This document shows, piece by piece, positions 52,919 through 61,804 of a stretch of DNA of 64,000 nt; positions within the stretch are counted from its first letter, which is position 1; every line of letters begins with the position of its first letter. The DNA is from CAZJHX01 sp964545715 (GTDB lineage: Bacteria > Myxococcota_A > UBA9042 > GCA-2863065), in NCBI GenBank assembly GCA_964545715.1, contig CAZJHX010000045.1:4508-68507 (forward strand), in the 5' to 3' direction. The notes below the pieces were generated by a model. It did no database searches. It saw only the letters and a program-made list of their open reading frames with translations, and was not told where the DNA came from. Both the position numbers and the translations under genes were made by a program.

Positions 52919-54683
52919 CCACATCTTTGAGGATCGGCGCTATCGCGGTCGAGGCCACATAGGTGGACCCGGTGGCGTCGGTCGTCAGCGACGCCAAGCT
53001 GTAGAACACGTCGCCCAGCGCGATCAGGTTGCCCTCGGCGCCGTAGCGCACAAAATGCCTGAAGCCGTACTCCGGCAGATCGGCCCAGGGTAGAACCCAG
53101 TCGCCATCGGGTGACTGCAGCTTCATGTTGAACCCGGCCATCATGTTGGATGCCTCGCCAAAGACGATCTTGCCCAGCAAAGAGTGCTTGATCAGAGTGC
53201 CGTCCGCGGCGTGCATCGTGCCCTCGAAGTAGGCCTGCGCGTCGTCCACCCAGACGACGGCGAACCGACCGTCCGTGTGCATGCCAACCACGTGGGTGTC
53301 GCCATCCGCGGACCCGCTCTCAGAGTGCTCGACCAGCTGCGGCTCGGCGTCCAACGGCTCGGCCTGCTTGTCAAAGCGCTGGTACCAGATCGGGCTGGAG
53401 GCGTCGCCCTGACACGTGAGGACGAAGTCGCCGGTGGCCTCGTTCATGGCCACATGGGCGCCAAAGCCCGTGCAGACCCCCGGCCCGAAGACTTTGTTGA
53501 CGACAGGCTTGCCGGCCTCGTCGAACACCGCAAACGACGTCTGCTCCACCGCCCCGGGGCAGTCCAGGCACGGGGATATTTCTGTCCAGACCAGGACTGC
53601 GCGGCCGGTCTGATCGATCGCCAGATCCCACTTGTCGGAGGCCGTCGCGGTGGTGACGGGAAAGGACTGCGTCAGCGGGTCACAGGCCGCGTCGTACAAC
53701 CGGAAGATGATGCGCGCCTTCTGCGCAAAATCGGGCGCTCCAAAAGGGGCCAGGTACGCAAAGCTGGCAGTCGCGGTGTTGCCGCTGGTCCAAGACCTGG
53801 CGACATACGTCTTCTGCGCTGAAAAGCCGGCTCCATCGAAGTTGACGAACTTGTCCTTCACCAGCGTGCCGTCGGGCGCCCAGCACTGGGCCCACAGCTT
53901 GTCGGTGCCGTCGAAGATGTTCAGGCCGGCCGCAAAGAGGCTGCCGTCAGCGGCCACATCAAAGTCCTGAACGGTGAAGTCCGGGTTGTACGTCATGGTC
54001 GGCTCGATCTGGCAGTTCACGTTGCAGCCGTCGCCGTCCTCGGTGTTCTCGTCGTCGCACTGCTCGGTGGCCTCCAACGTGCCGTTTCCGCAGCAGTCAA
54101 ACGGTAGATAGACGCAGCCCTCGTCCTCATTGCACTGGTCCGCGGTGCAGTCGGCCCCGTCATCGCAGTCGGTCTCCACCCCGACGCACACTGCGCCTTT
54201 GCACTTGTCGTTCACCGTGCACAGGTTGCTGTCGTCGCAGTGCGCGCCGTCGATCTTGGGCAACAACACGCACTTGCCCAGGCCGGGATCGCAGATGCCG
54301 ATCTTGCACGGATTGTCGGACGCGCAATCCAGCACGGCGCACGGATCGCTCGGGACGTCGGGCACATCCGGCGGTTCCGGCGCGTCCGGCACGATGGGGG
54401 TATCGGGCACGTCCGGGACGTCCACGATCGGAACGTCCGGGGCATCCTCGACCGGGACATCCGGCGGGACGTCGACGGCATCGACCACGTCGGCGACATC
54501 AAGGGGCGGCACATCAGCCTGGACGTCGTCGACCACATCGGCCGGACCGAGATCCGGCGGCGGCGTGACAACTTCGGCGTCCGAGGCGGCGGGCAGATCG
54601 GTGCTCTCAGTGGGGCCCGCGTCGACCGTCGGGTCGGGGGTGCAGGCCGCCAGCATCAGCACGATCACCGGTGTCAGGCGCAT
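52884..54683 (-). CDS. Lipoprotein with Asp-Val-Pro linker, myxobacterial Cys repeat and propeller-like domain
   Basis: A 599-residue lipoprotein. The signal MRLTPVIVLMLAAC has lipobox LAAC (Cys14). Residues about 20-110 are a Pro/Asp/Val low-complexity spacer (VPDVPDTPIVPDAPEPPDV), probably cell-wall spanning. A Cys-rich part at about 113-225 contains CDDSNLCTVNDKCKGAVC and the DUF4215-type motif CCGNGTLEATEQCDDENTED followed by GDGCNVNC, a hallmark of myxobacterial surface proteins. The remaining roughly 370 residues show repeated beta blades (LFAAGLNIFDGTDKLWAQ, GRAVLVWTEISPCLDCPG, GRFAVVWVDDAQAYFEG). Ligand and role are unknown. It runs tail-to-tail with the giant gene, overlapping by 35 bases. 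Confidence 0.75.
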   Translation of the reverse strand: MRLTPVIVLMLAACTPDPTVDAGPTESTDLPAASDAEVVTPPPDLGPADVVDDVQADVPPLDVADVVDAVDVPPDVPVEDAPDVPIVDVPDVPDTPIVPDAPEPPDVPDVPSDPCAVLDCASDNPCKIGICDPGLGKCVLLPKIDGAHCDDSNLCTVNDKCKGAVCVGVETDCDDGADCTADQCNEDEGCVYLPFDCCGNGTLEATEQCDDENTEDGDGCNVNCQIEPTMTYNPDFTVQDFDVAADGSLFAAGLNIFDGTDKLWAQCWAPDGTLVKDKFVNFDGAGFSAQKTYVARSWTSGNTATASFAYLAPFGAPDFAQKARIIFRLYDAACDPLTQSFPVTTATASDKWDLAIDQTGRAVLVWTEISPCLDCPGAVEQTSFAVFDEAGKPVVNKVFGPGVCTGFGAHVAMNEATGDFVLTCQGDASSPIWYQRFDKQAEPLDAEPQLVEHSESGSADGDTHVVGMHTDGRFAVVWVDDAQAYFEGTMHAADGTLIKHSLLGKIVFGEASNMMAGFNMKLQSPDGDWVLPWADLPEYGFRHFVRYGAEGNLIALGDVFYSLASLTTDATGSTYVASTAIAPILKDVVSLFASAGDGM

Positions 54684-54722
54684 AAGGGAGTTGTAGTGAG
54701 GCGGACGCCCCGAGGCAAGCGC

Positions 54723-55601
54723 TCAGGCGTAGTTGCGTACCACGAGGTCGGTGTTGCGACCACGACGGGCGCCACGGGCCGGACGCGCACCGTGCAGCTC
54801 TTTGACGTCGTAGCCGCGATACAGCTGCTTCACCAGCGGGGTGCCGGAGTTGGACATCATCACCAGGCAGCCGCGACGGTCCAGGATGCGGAAGACCTGA
54901 TACAGCTGGCCCTGCTGAGCGTCACTGAAGGCGTTCTGACCAGAGCTGGTCGACCGGCCGCCCGCCGACACCGCGTGATAGGGCGGGTCCAGGTACACGA
55001 AGTCCCCCGGGCGCGCCACGTCCAGCACCGTCTGGTACTCCCAGCTCTGCAGCTCGATGCCCTGCAGCAGCCGCGACACATTTCGCAGGTTTGTGTCGTT
55101 GCAGATGGTCGGGCTGTCGTAGCGGCCGATCGGCACGTTGAACTGCCCCTTGCGGTTGACCCGATACAGGCCGTTGAAGCAGGTGCGGTTCAAGTACAGC
55201 ATCCGCGCGGCCCGACGCACGGGCGTCAGCGTCTGGGGATCCAGCGCGCGCACGGCGTAGTAGAACTCTTTGTCGTACGGATAGGTCATGACCTCTTCGA
55301 CCACGCGCTCCACGTCATCGCGGACCATCCGGTACAGGTGGATGAGCTCGGCGTTGGCGTCGCTCAGCAGCGCCCGGCCGATTCGCTGAATATGCATCAG
55401 GTAGAGGAAGACCGACCCGCCGCCCAGGAACGGCTCATGGTAGGTCTCGAAGTGCGACGGAAAGAGCGAGTCGTACGCGGACAGCATCTTTTTCTTGCCG
55501 CCGGCCCATTTCACGAACGGCTCAGCGCGCAGCTCGTGGGGGATGCTCTGAAAGTGGTCCATCGCTGGAGAAGGGGGGCTGTAATGTCTCAAAGTTGCCA
55601 T
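54723..55601 (-). CDS. dam: DNA adenine methylase (Dam family)
   Basis: A 292-residue N6-adenine methyltransferase of the D12/Dam class, presumably specific for GATC. Motifs: EPFVKWAGGKKKML (SAM site), YHEPFLGGGSVFLYL, LLSDANAELIHLYRMV, RTCFNGLYRVNRKGQFNVP, catalytic YLDPPYHAV and VMMSNSGTPLV. The protein may begin at ATG 55562 (MDHFQSIPHELRAEPF), which fits Dam homologues better than 55601; neither has a good ribosome site. No restriction endonuclease is adjacent, so it is an orphan methylase. Confidence 0.93.
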   Translation of the reverse strand: MATLRHYSPPSPAMDHFQSIPHELRAEPFVKWAGGKKKMLSAYDSLFPSHFETYHEPFLGGGSVFLYLMHIQRIGRALLSDANAELIHLYRMVRDDVERVVEEVMTYPYDKEFYYAVRALDPQTLTPVRRAARMLYLNRTCFNGLYRVNRKGQFNVPIGRYDSPTICNDTNLRNVSRLLQGIELQSWEYQTVLDVARPGDFVYLDPPYHAVSAGGRSTSSGQNAFSDAQQGQLYQVFRILDRRGCLVMMSNSGTPLVKQLYRGYDVKELHGARPARGARRGRNTDLVVRNYA

Positions 55602-55668
55602 ATATGGTCACATACATCCGGCATTTGTGGAGACGCAACCCCTTTTTTGCGGCGGGCTGTGCAAAGTC

Positions 55669-55688
55669 TGTGGATTAACTGTGGATTG
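55669..55688. promoter_or_regulatory. Pair of DnaA-box-like 9-mers upstream of dam
   Basis: TGTGGATTA (55669-55677) and TGTGGATTG (55680-55688) are direct repeats 11 bases apart. Read on the minus strand they are TAATCCACA and CAATCCACA, one and two mismatches from TTWTNCACA. They lie 68-87 bases upstream of dam ATG 55601. Confidence 0.3.
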
Positions 55689-55705
55689 GCCCGAGGCGCG
55701 GCCGA

Positions 55706-57526
55706 TCAGTCGATGGGTCTGCGGCGCTCTTTGAACCAGACTCGATATTTGCGCATTTTTTCGACCTGCTCCTCGGGAGCGTGGTCGCGGCACGTCGCGT
55801 ACTCGTCGCTGTCTTTGGGCGCCGCCCAGCGGACCTCCGGGCAGTCGTTGGGGTTGTAGGCCATCTCCATCGCCTGGCGCCGGTTCAGCACATCGGCCAC
55901 CGACAGCGTGTGTTTGCTGCCGTCGGTGCGCGTGTACTCAAACGTGCGCTTGGCGGCGTCGGCCATCAGCCCCGCCTCCAGGGTCTTCTGCGCCGCCTCG
56001 GGCGTCATGCCCTCCGGCAGGATGAACCGCTTGGTGTACTTCACGACCCGCCGCGGGTAGTCGACCACGGTCTGAATGGCGATCAGCAGCCGCAGGTCGC
56101 GTGATGGCGTCGAGTAGTCCTCCCACGCGCCCGCGGTCTGGAAGATCTTCGCGCGCTCCGGCATGTCGATCAGGCGCCCGCCGGTCTTGGCCTTATATGC
56201 CTCTGCGGCGTTGACCGAGAGCACGCGGCGCTCGATCTGCTCCTGGAGAGCATCAAGCGCAGAGTCAAACGCGGCCTTCGGAGACATCGGCACCGGATTG
56301 ATCAGCGCGTCCATCCGCTCGTAGAAGGCGTCTTTGCCGTTCTCCCACTGCTCAAGCGAGTAGTCGCCGTAGTCGATGCTGTTGGCGATGCGCTCGTTGG
56401 AGAAGACCCGCACCTCCCCGTCGCGCTTTCGCCAGACCGGCCGAAAGCGCTTGAAGCCCGCCCCTGAGACGGCGTCGTCCTCGGGAAACAAGAACGACCC
56501 GCGCCAGAACCGCCGCCGGCCGACGGTCTTGTCCGGCTGCGCGTCCACGCCAAAAAGGATGCCGGGCTTGCCCGCCTGCTGAGGTACCCACTTCTGCACG
56601 ACCAGGATGTGGCCGTAGGGGTCGGCAAAGATCGCGCCCGGCCGCACCCCGCGACGTGTCAGCTTCACCGGGTAGAAGTCGGACCGCTCGTCCTTGGGAG
56701 GCGTCCGCGGAGACGAGCTGTGAATCGTGCCGCCGACCTCCCGCTGGGCAAAGTGCTGGAAGGCCCGCACGACCAGCTGCTTCTGAGCGATCGACATGTT
56801 GGTCTTGTATTCACGACTGCACCGGGGCGCCCGCTTCACAGTCCCGCGCCGGCAGGAGCGAAACGCAAAAGGCAGCTTCAGCTTCCACGCGAAATACGCG
56901 CGCAGGTGATACGGAAAGTCCGCGCAGTCCGGCTTGAGACGCACCGCCGTGTCCTTGCTCGGCCCGTCCTCCCCCAGATTGAGGTGATTGTAGAGCAGGT
57001 TCTTCTCCGGGTTGCGCAGCACCTCGTGCACGGGCCGCCAGCTGGGCTGCTCGTCGTTGGGCGCCTCGAACAGGTGCTCGATCCACATGCTGTAGAGGTT
57101 TTCGGTGTCGCGCTCCCACTTGATCCGCGACTCCCAGACGGGGTCCACCTCGGGCTCCACGAGCGCCACACGCCCGCCCCGTGGCTTGACCCGGACCCGC
57201 TGGCAGGCGTGAACGACCTCGCCGCTGCCGATACCGATCCGCCATCTGCCGGGGCGCGGGTTCTTGATACGGGCCATCCAGCTGTACGGCGGCCCGCCTG
57301 TGTAGACGGTCTCCAGCGTGTGCAGCTCGCCTTTGGGGTCCAGCGCCGCCACCTCGGTGCCCTCCAGTGGGCGCTCGCTGGTGATCATCACGGTCAGCGG
57401 CACGCGCTTGTTGGGCCACCGCGGCGACGTGAAGATCGCGACGTCCAGGCTGTCTTTGCACGGACCTTTCTGCGGCACATTCGGCGGAGCCGTTAGCAAC
57501 GCCAGGGCAATTACACCTGCGATCAT
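55706..57526 (-). CDS. Exported protein with possible papain-like Cys-His pair
   Basis: A 606-residue protein with a short signal peptide (MIAGVIALALLTAPP). The start at 57526 overlaps the stop of the NlpC gene (ATGA), which fixes it; the frame continues to 57652 only as a shadow. The N-terminal part has an Ig-like look (VPLTVMITSERPLEGTEV, GRWRIGIGSGEVVHACQRV). A middle stretch (KPDCADFPYHLRAYFAWKL) places a Cys before an Asp-Phe as in NlpC/transglutaminase-like cysteine peptidases, and GAIFADPYGHILVVQKW supplies the His about 130 residues later. The family is not recognised. The operon with NlpC/P60 and SGNH proteins suggests cell-wall work. Confidence 0.5.
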   Translation of the reverse strand: MIAGVIALALLTAPPNVPQKGPCKDSLDVAIFTSPRWPNKRVPLTVMITSERPLEGTEVAALDPKGELHTLETVYTGGPPYSWMARIKNPRPGRWRIGIGSGEVVHACQRVRVKPRGGRVALVEPEVDPVWESRIKWERDTENLYSMWIEHLFEAPNDEQPSWRPVHEVLRNPEKNLLYNHLNLGEDGPSKDTAVRLKPDCADFPYHLRAYFAWKLKLPFAFRSCRRGTVKRAPRCSREYKTNMSIAQKQLVVRAFQHFAQREVGGTIHSSSPRTPPKDERSDFYPVKLTRRGVRPGAIFADPYGHILVVQKWVPQQAGKPGILFGVDAQPDKTVGRRRFWRGSFLFPEDDAVSGAGFKRFRPVWRKRDGEVRVFSNERIANSIDYGDYSLEQWENGKDAFYERMDALINPVPMSPKAAFDSALDALQEQIERRVLSVNAAEAYKAKTGGRLIDMPERAKIFQTAGAWEDYSTPSRDLRLLIAIQTVVDYPRRVVKYTKRFILPEGMTPEAAQKTLEAGLMADAAKRTFEYTRTDGSKHTLSVADVLNRRQAMEMAYNPNDCPEVRWAAPKDSDEYATCRDHAPEEQVEKMRKYRVWFKERRRPID

Positions 57527-58782
57527 GGGCCAAACACCGCCATTCTTGTGAGGCGCTCGATGAACGCCGTTTTGCTGGTGTGCCGGCCCAGCTCCAAATC
57601 GTGCACTGCCACCCGGTCCACGCGCATGACCTGCTCGGCGCCCTCTCCGCACGGTCGCAGATACTCGGACAGCGACGAGACCACATACGGCTTGCCGCCG
57701 GCCTCCCCCAGGTACAGCATGATATGTCCCGGCATGTACAGCAGCACCACACCACGGGCGCCGGCCTCCCCGATCGCCGCGTGCTTCTCATCGTCCGTCT
57801 TGCCCTTCAGCGACACGATCGTGCCGCCGCTTTTGCTCTGGTACGAGGAGTGGCGCGACAGACGCAGCCCCGTAGAGGCGAAGACGTCCATGATCAGGCG
57901 CGAGCAGTCGCGGTTGCCCCGATAACCACCCCAGCCGTAAGCGCGGCCCAGCTGTGCGAGCACCAGCCCAAACAGCCGGGATCGGGTAAATGGCAGGTGC
58001 CCCGTCACCCAGCCGTCGGGGGCGGCGAGTGCCTTGAGCCCGTCCGGCGTCGGCAGCAGCAGCGTGTCCCCGGACAGCTTCGGAAAGCTGGTCCCCATTC
58101 GCAGCACCGGCCCACCCTTGACCTGGATACCGTCAGACGTGACGACCGCCCGCGGGGTGCGATCCCGAAAATCGCGGGCCTGAGCGGCGGGCAGCGGCGG
58201 CGTGACGGCCGCCGAAGTGATCCACCCGACGGCGTGGCCGGTGTGCACGTACAGCCAGTCCGAGTCGCCCCGGCGCATCACCCGCACGATCTCGCCCGGA
58301 TGCACGCCCGAGCAGCGATTGCGGTCAAAGTCCTCGTCCACCGGCGGCTTGTACAACCCGCTGGTCAGCGGCACGCACCACAGTGTGGTCTCGGTGTGCA
58401 CGACGCGCACCTCGTCCGCGGGTGCGGCGGCCCGAGCCAGCGTCTCGGCGGTCTGGTAATCAGGAGCCCTGGCCTCGATGAACCGCCCGTCCTGCAAGCG
58501 CGCGCGCAGCCAGGTGAAGCGCTCTTCCAGCTCGTCGTGTACGCGCTTGGCGTCGACAATCTCGGGCGCCAGGTTGTCGCGAAAACCAAACTTGCGCGTC
58601 TTATTGCGCCGGTTCAGCCGCGCGATCTCGTCGGCATCCAACAGCTGTCCACCGGGCGTGGGCCAGTGCGTGGGAGCGTCCGCCAGCGGCGCGTTGAAGA
58701 CCGTCGCGCACGAGGTCTTTTCGGATGTCGGGGGCGTATGACAGCCCGCCAGAAGGCACAGCAGCGCCGCAGCTCGGGTCAT
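57523..58782 (-). CDS. SH3-like / NlpC-P60 lipoprotein, peptidoglycan endopeptidase
   Basis: A 419-residue lipoprotein (signal ALLCLLAGC, lipobox LAGC). Residues about 135-270 hold SH3b-like repeats (GEIVRVMRRGDSDWLYVHT, GHAVGWITSAAV, GDTLLLPTPDG) that target cell walls. The C-terminal NlpC/P60 domain (about 285-400) has the catalytic Cys in YGWGGYRGNRDCSRLIMDVF, RHSSYQS and the His in YMPGHIMLYLGE, and probably cleaves murein stem peptides at D-Glu to diamino acid bonds. The start overlaps the SGNH gene stop (ATGA) and the end overlaps the next gene (ATGA), so the three genes are translationally coupled. Confidence 0.88.
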   Translation of the reverse strand: MTRAAALLCLLAGCHTPPTSEKTSCATVFNAPLADAPTHWPTPGGQLLDADEIARLNRRNKTRKFGFRDNLAPEIVDAKRVHDELEERFTWLRARLQDGRFIEARAPDYQTAETLARAAAPADEVRVVHTETTLWCVPLTSGLYKPPVDEDFDRNRCSGVHPGEIVRVMRRGDSDWLYVHTGHAVGWITSAAVTPPLPAAQARDFRDRTPRAVVTSDGIQVKGGPVLRMGTSFPKLSGDTLLLPTPDGLKALAAPDGWVTGHLPFTRSRLFGLVLAQLGRAYGWGGYRGNRDCSRLIMDVFASTGLRLSRHSSYQSKSGGTIVSLKGKTDDEKHAAIGEAGARGVVLLYMPGHIMLYLGEAGGKPYVVSSLSEYLRPCGEGAEQVMRVDRVAVHDLELGRHTSKTAFIERLTRMAVFGP

Positions 58783-60032
58783 TCAGTGAAGCCCGCCAGG
58801 ATCGCGTCGACAAAGCGGTCGGCCAGCAATCGATAACCGCGCGAGGTCAGATGCACGTAGTCCTTGTAGGCCAGCTTGGGTGTCGAGTGCGCCCAGCTGA
58901 CGATGGAGAAGCGGCCTCCGGTGGCCGCGACCGCGTCGAAGAAGCCGCAGCCGAGCTCCTTAGCGATCTCGCGCTGCGACTCCACGATCAGCTCGGTGCG
59001 CGGACGCCGCGTAAACGACGGCAGGGGGTCGCGCTTGGACGTGCGCTGGACGATGGGCCGATCGGTGGGTCCGAACAGCACGCAGCTGGCCTCGGGGGCC
59101 GCCTTCCGCACCCGCTTGAGCACCCTGCGCAAATTCCGGCGATACACCCGGATCGGCTGATCTTTGTCGCCCGACTCGTTCGTGCCGTAGGCCAGCACGA
59201 TCAGCGCCGGGTCGCGCCGCTGCACCAGCTTGCGCCACAGCGGCAGGTTCCACTCAAGCATGCTGGCCGCGCGGGAGCCGTTGATCCCCAGCGTGTCGAC
59301 AACCACACCGGGCGCGTCGCGCTCGAGATACGCCCCGTAGACGCGAACCTCGCCGTTGCCGCGCGGACGCATCTCAAAGTTGTGGTTTCCCTCCACCATC
59401 TCGTGCTTGAAGATGCCGAGCCCGAGCTTGCCGCGCGTCCGAACCCGCTTGCGCTTACGCTGCCCGTCGATCTTGATGTAGAGGTCGCCGCCCCGGGGCT
59501 GGGTCATGTACAGCAGCTCAAAATAGTCGGCGCGGGACCCATAACCGCGCGTGGACGTCCGAAAGCGCGCGTACTGCCGCCTGGAGTCCGCGCGCACGCT
59601 CATGCCCGCGACGCCCAGCATGCCGTCATCGTGGCACCACGGCTTCTCCGAGTGCCGGATAAAGTCCCAGTGCCACCGCCAGCTCTTCAGCTTGGAGTTC
59701 TCGAACTTCAGGTCCTGGTGGCGATACGTCTTCCAGGGTCGCGCAGGCATGAAGAACCCGTGCCCGGCGTCGCCGAAGCGCTCCTGCAGCACCCGGCGCA
59801 TGCGGCCCGTGAAGATGTCCGCGGCGGTGTGCGACGCGCCGAACTGCAGGATGCGGGTTTTGCCCTCGCCACGCGCGGTTTTGCGCAGACGCGCCTGAAA
59901 CTTGGCCAGCGACGTTCCATCCGCGTCGTCAACCCCGATTCCAGCCCCTGGCGGCGGCTCGTCCACGAGCGCATCGTCCAGCGTTGGAACGGTCAGAGAC
60001 ACTGAAAGGACGGTCAGCCAAATCATCATCAT
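58779..60032 (-). CDS. SGNH/GDSL-family hydrolase, exported
   Basis: About 417 residues. ATG 60032 begins MMMIWLTVLSVSLTVPTL, a membrane or signal segment; upstream frame to 60179 crosses the divergent promoter. Block I is LQFGASHTAADIF with the nucleophilic Ser; block II DTLGINGSRAASML (Gly); block III IVLAYGTNESG (Asn); block V DYVHLTSRGYRLLADRF (Asp...His). A beta-sandwich insertion between blocks I and II (YFELLYMTQPRGGDLYIKI) recalls carbohydrate-esterase SGNH proteins with extra beta domains. A peptidoglycan O-acetyl esterase or transferase is plausible given the following NlpC/P60 gene. First gene of the coupled trio. Confidence 0.85.
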   Translation of the reverse strand: MMMIWLTVLSVSLTVPTLDDALVDEPPPGAGIGVDDADGTSLAKFQARLRKTARGEGKTRILQFGASHTAADIFTGRMRRVLQERFGDAGHGFFMPARPWKTYRHQDLKFENSKLKSWRWHWDFIRHSEKPWCHDDGMLGVAGMSVRADSRRQYARFRTSTRGYGSRADYFELLYMTQPRGGDLYIKIDGQRKRKRVRTRGKLGLGIFKHEMVEGNHNFEMRPRGNGEVRVYGAYLERDAPGVVVDTLGINGSRAASMLEWNLPLWRKLVQRRDPALIVLAYGTNESGDKDQPIRVYRRNLRRVLKRVRKAAPEASCVLFGPTDRPIVQRTSKRDPLPSFTRRPRTELIVESQREIAKELGCGFFDAVAATGGRFSIVSWAHSTPKLAYKDYVHLTSRGYRLLADRFVDAILAGFTE

Positions 60033-60058
60033 TGAAAAGTATGCTGCCACCCTATTAG

Positions 60059-60076
60059 TGGCGCAAATTTGTGCCA
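60059..60076. promoter_or_regulatory. 18-base inverted repeat in divergent promoter
   Basis: TGGCGCAAATTTGTGCCA: 8 of 9 positions pair, no spacer. It lies between the divergent SGNH hydrolase (start 60032) and outer-membrane-like gene (start 60094), where an operator would control both. Confidence 0.5.
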
Positions 60077-60093
60077 TTATCCGAGGCATGCGA

Positions 60094-60765
60094 ATGGGGC
60101 ACGCACTGACGATCCTGGCGGTGGTTGCGGTCATCGGACCGGCACCGGCTTCCGCGTACAGCTTGCTCGGCGGCAGCACACTCGGCGTGCGCGATTCAGC
60201 GCTGCACGTCCAGCTGGGCTACCCCGACCTGACCGTGCGGTACCACATCCCGGTGCTGGAGGGCATCGAGCTGATCCCGCGCGTCGGCTTCCACTATACC
60301 AGCTCGTTTCTGGCCGGCGATCTGACCCCGGGCGTTGTCGGCAACAGCCTCGGTACCGACATCAAAGTCCACCTGATGGACCGCGACAAGTTTCACTTGA
60401 GCGCCTATTGGGAAGTGCTGCTCTTCTTTAACTACGGCGACAACTTCGGATCGGGCTGGAAGGTCGGCCTGCCGGGCGGCGTCGCGATGAACTACGACAT
60501 CACCGACGGCATCTCGCTAATCGCCACGGCCAACGTGCCGATCACGATCACGTTTCAGCCTCAGATCGCGTTTGTGCTGCCCTTTGAGTTCTCGCTGGGC
60601 GCCGAGGTGCGGGTCACCAGCAACATCAACCTCAGCGTGCAGTTCGAGGTCGGTCCGGTCCTCTTCGTACCCAAGAAGAACGAGGGCGCCGACCTGAGCC
60701 TGCGCCACAGCAGCATCGTGGGACTGAACCTCGGCGCGCTCGTCGGTATCGGGTATCTGCTGTGA
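60094..60765 (+). CDS. Probable outer-membrane beta-barrel protein
   Basis: A 223-residue exported protein: signal MGHALTILAVVAVIGPAPASA, then alternating beta strands (ALHVQLGYPDLTVRYHI, GIELIPRVGFHY, FHLSAYWEVLLFFNYG, ISLIATANVPITITFQ, FEFSLGAEVRV, INLSVQFEVGPVLF) and the terminus GALVGIGYLL. This fits an 8-10 stranded barrel, although the C-terminal residue is Leu rather than Phe. ATG 60094 is chosen because GAGG lies six bases before it; ATG 60088 is too close. The stop overlaps the GTG of amrB. Function unknown. Confidence 0.65.
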   Translation: MGHALTILAVVAVIGPAPASAYSLLGGSTLGVRDSALHVQLGYPDLTVRYHIPVLEGIELIPRVGFHYTSSFLAGDLTPGVVGNSLGTDIKVHLMDRDKFHLSAYWEVLLFFNYGDNFGSGWKVGLPGGVAMNYDITDGISLIATANVPITITFQPQIAFVLPFEFSLGAEVRVTSNINLSVQFEVGPVLFVPKKNEGADLSLRHSSIVGLNLGALVGIGYLL

Positions 60766-61577
60766 GCGTCGTCGTCCGCGAGCCGCAGTTCGCCGACGAC
60801 CGCTGGTATCCATCCGGCGGTGACGCGCTCGCTGCCAAAGTGGACGGCCTGCTCGACATCGCGGCGGCGCCGGCAAAGGCCATCGGCATCGTGGCGCCGC
60901 ACGCGGGCTACTACTATTCGGGCGTCGTGGCAGGCGCGATCTACGGCGCGGTGCAGGTGCCGGACCGGATTATCGCGGTCGGCCCGAACCATCGCGGGAT
61001 CGGAGCCAGGCGCGCGATCATGAGCCAGGGAGTGTGGCGCATTCCGTGCGCAGACGTACAGATCGATCACGTGGCAGCCGAGGTCGTGAAAGCGCACATC
61101 CCGTCGCTGACGGAGGACTCGGTGGGGCACAGCCTGGAGCACTCGCTCGAGGTTCAGATGCCGTTCATCGCGCGGCGTAATCCAGCGGCGCGCATCGTGC
61201 CCATCTGCACCTATCCAATGAACGTGGACCAGTGCCGCGGAGTCGGTGTCGCCCTGGCGCGGGCTGTGCGAGCGCTGGAGGGCGACACCCTGATCGTGGC
61301 GTCCAGCGACATGAATCACATGGAGCCGGCGGTCATCGGCAACCGAAAGGACCGATTGGCGATCGATCGCTTCGAGGCGATGGACCCGGCGGGGCTCTTT
61401 CACACGGTGCGCAGCGAGCAGATCACGATGTGCGGCGTCGTGCCCGCCGTGATCATGTTGTACGCGGCGCTCGAGCTGGGCGCGGCACAGGCGACGTGCG
61501 TGAAGTACAACGACAGCGGCGACGCGTGCGGCGACAAGACCCAGGTCGTCGGCTACGCGGGCATGATGGTGGTGTAA
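60762..61577 (+). CDS. amrB: MEMO1 family / AmmeMemoRadiSam system protein B
   Basis: A 271-residue MEMO-family protein, related to extradiol dioxygenase-like enzymes. Conserved segments: GIVAPHAGYYYSGVVAGAIY, IAVGPNHRGIGA, SLEHSLEVQMPFI, IVASSDMNHMEP and the C-terminal GYAGMMVV, with the metal-binding-type His residues present. AmmeMemo partners (AMMECR1, radical SAM) are not in this window. GTG 60762 overlaps the preceding stop (GTGA). Its in vivo role is not established. Confidence 0.9.
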   Translation: MSVVVREPQFADDRWYPSGGDALAAKVDGLLDIAAAPAKAIGIVAPHAGYYYSGVVAGAIYGAVQVPDRIIAVGPNHRGIGARRAIMSQGVWRIPCADVQIDHVAAEVVKAHIPSLTEDSVGHSLEHSLEVQMPFIARRNPAARIVPICTYPMNVDQCRGVGVALARAVRALEGDTLIVASSDMNHMEPAVIGNRKDRLAIDRFEAMDPAGLFHTVRSEQITMCGVVPAVIMLYAALELGAAQATCVKYNDSGDACGDKTQVVGYAGMMVV

Positions 61578-61804
61578 TGACAGACAAACCCGAGTCCTTC
61601 GAAGAAATTCTGACCGCCCTGGAGACCGAGGTGCAGCGCCTGGAGCGCGGCGATCTGCCGTTGGAGGATGCACTGGCGTCCTTTGAGCGCGGCATGACGC
61701 TGGCCAAGCAAGGCTCGTCGACGTTGGAGGCGGCGGAGAAGAAGGTGGAGCTGCTGCTCAACGTGCAGGACGACGGCACCCCTGAGACGCGCCCGCTCGA
61801 TTGA
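61577..61804 (+). CDS. xseB: Exodeoxyribonuclease VII small subunit
   Basis: A 75-residue helical hairpin subunit of exonuclease VII, which degrades single-stranded DNA. Typical sequence: SFEEILTALETEVQRLE, GDLPLEDALASFERGM, LEAAEKKVELLL. ATG 61577 overlaps the amrB stop by one base (TAATG), and the stop overlaps the tlyA start. The large subunit xseA is not in the window. Confidence 0.95.
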   Translation: MTDKPESFEEILTALETEVQRLERGDLPLEDALASFERGMTLAKQGSSTLEAAEKKVELLLNVQDDGTPETRPLD

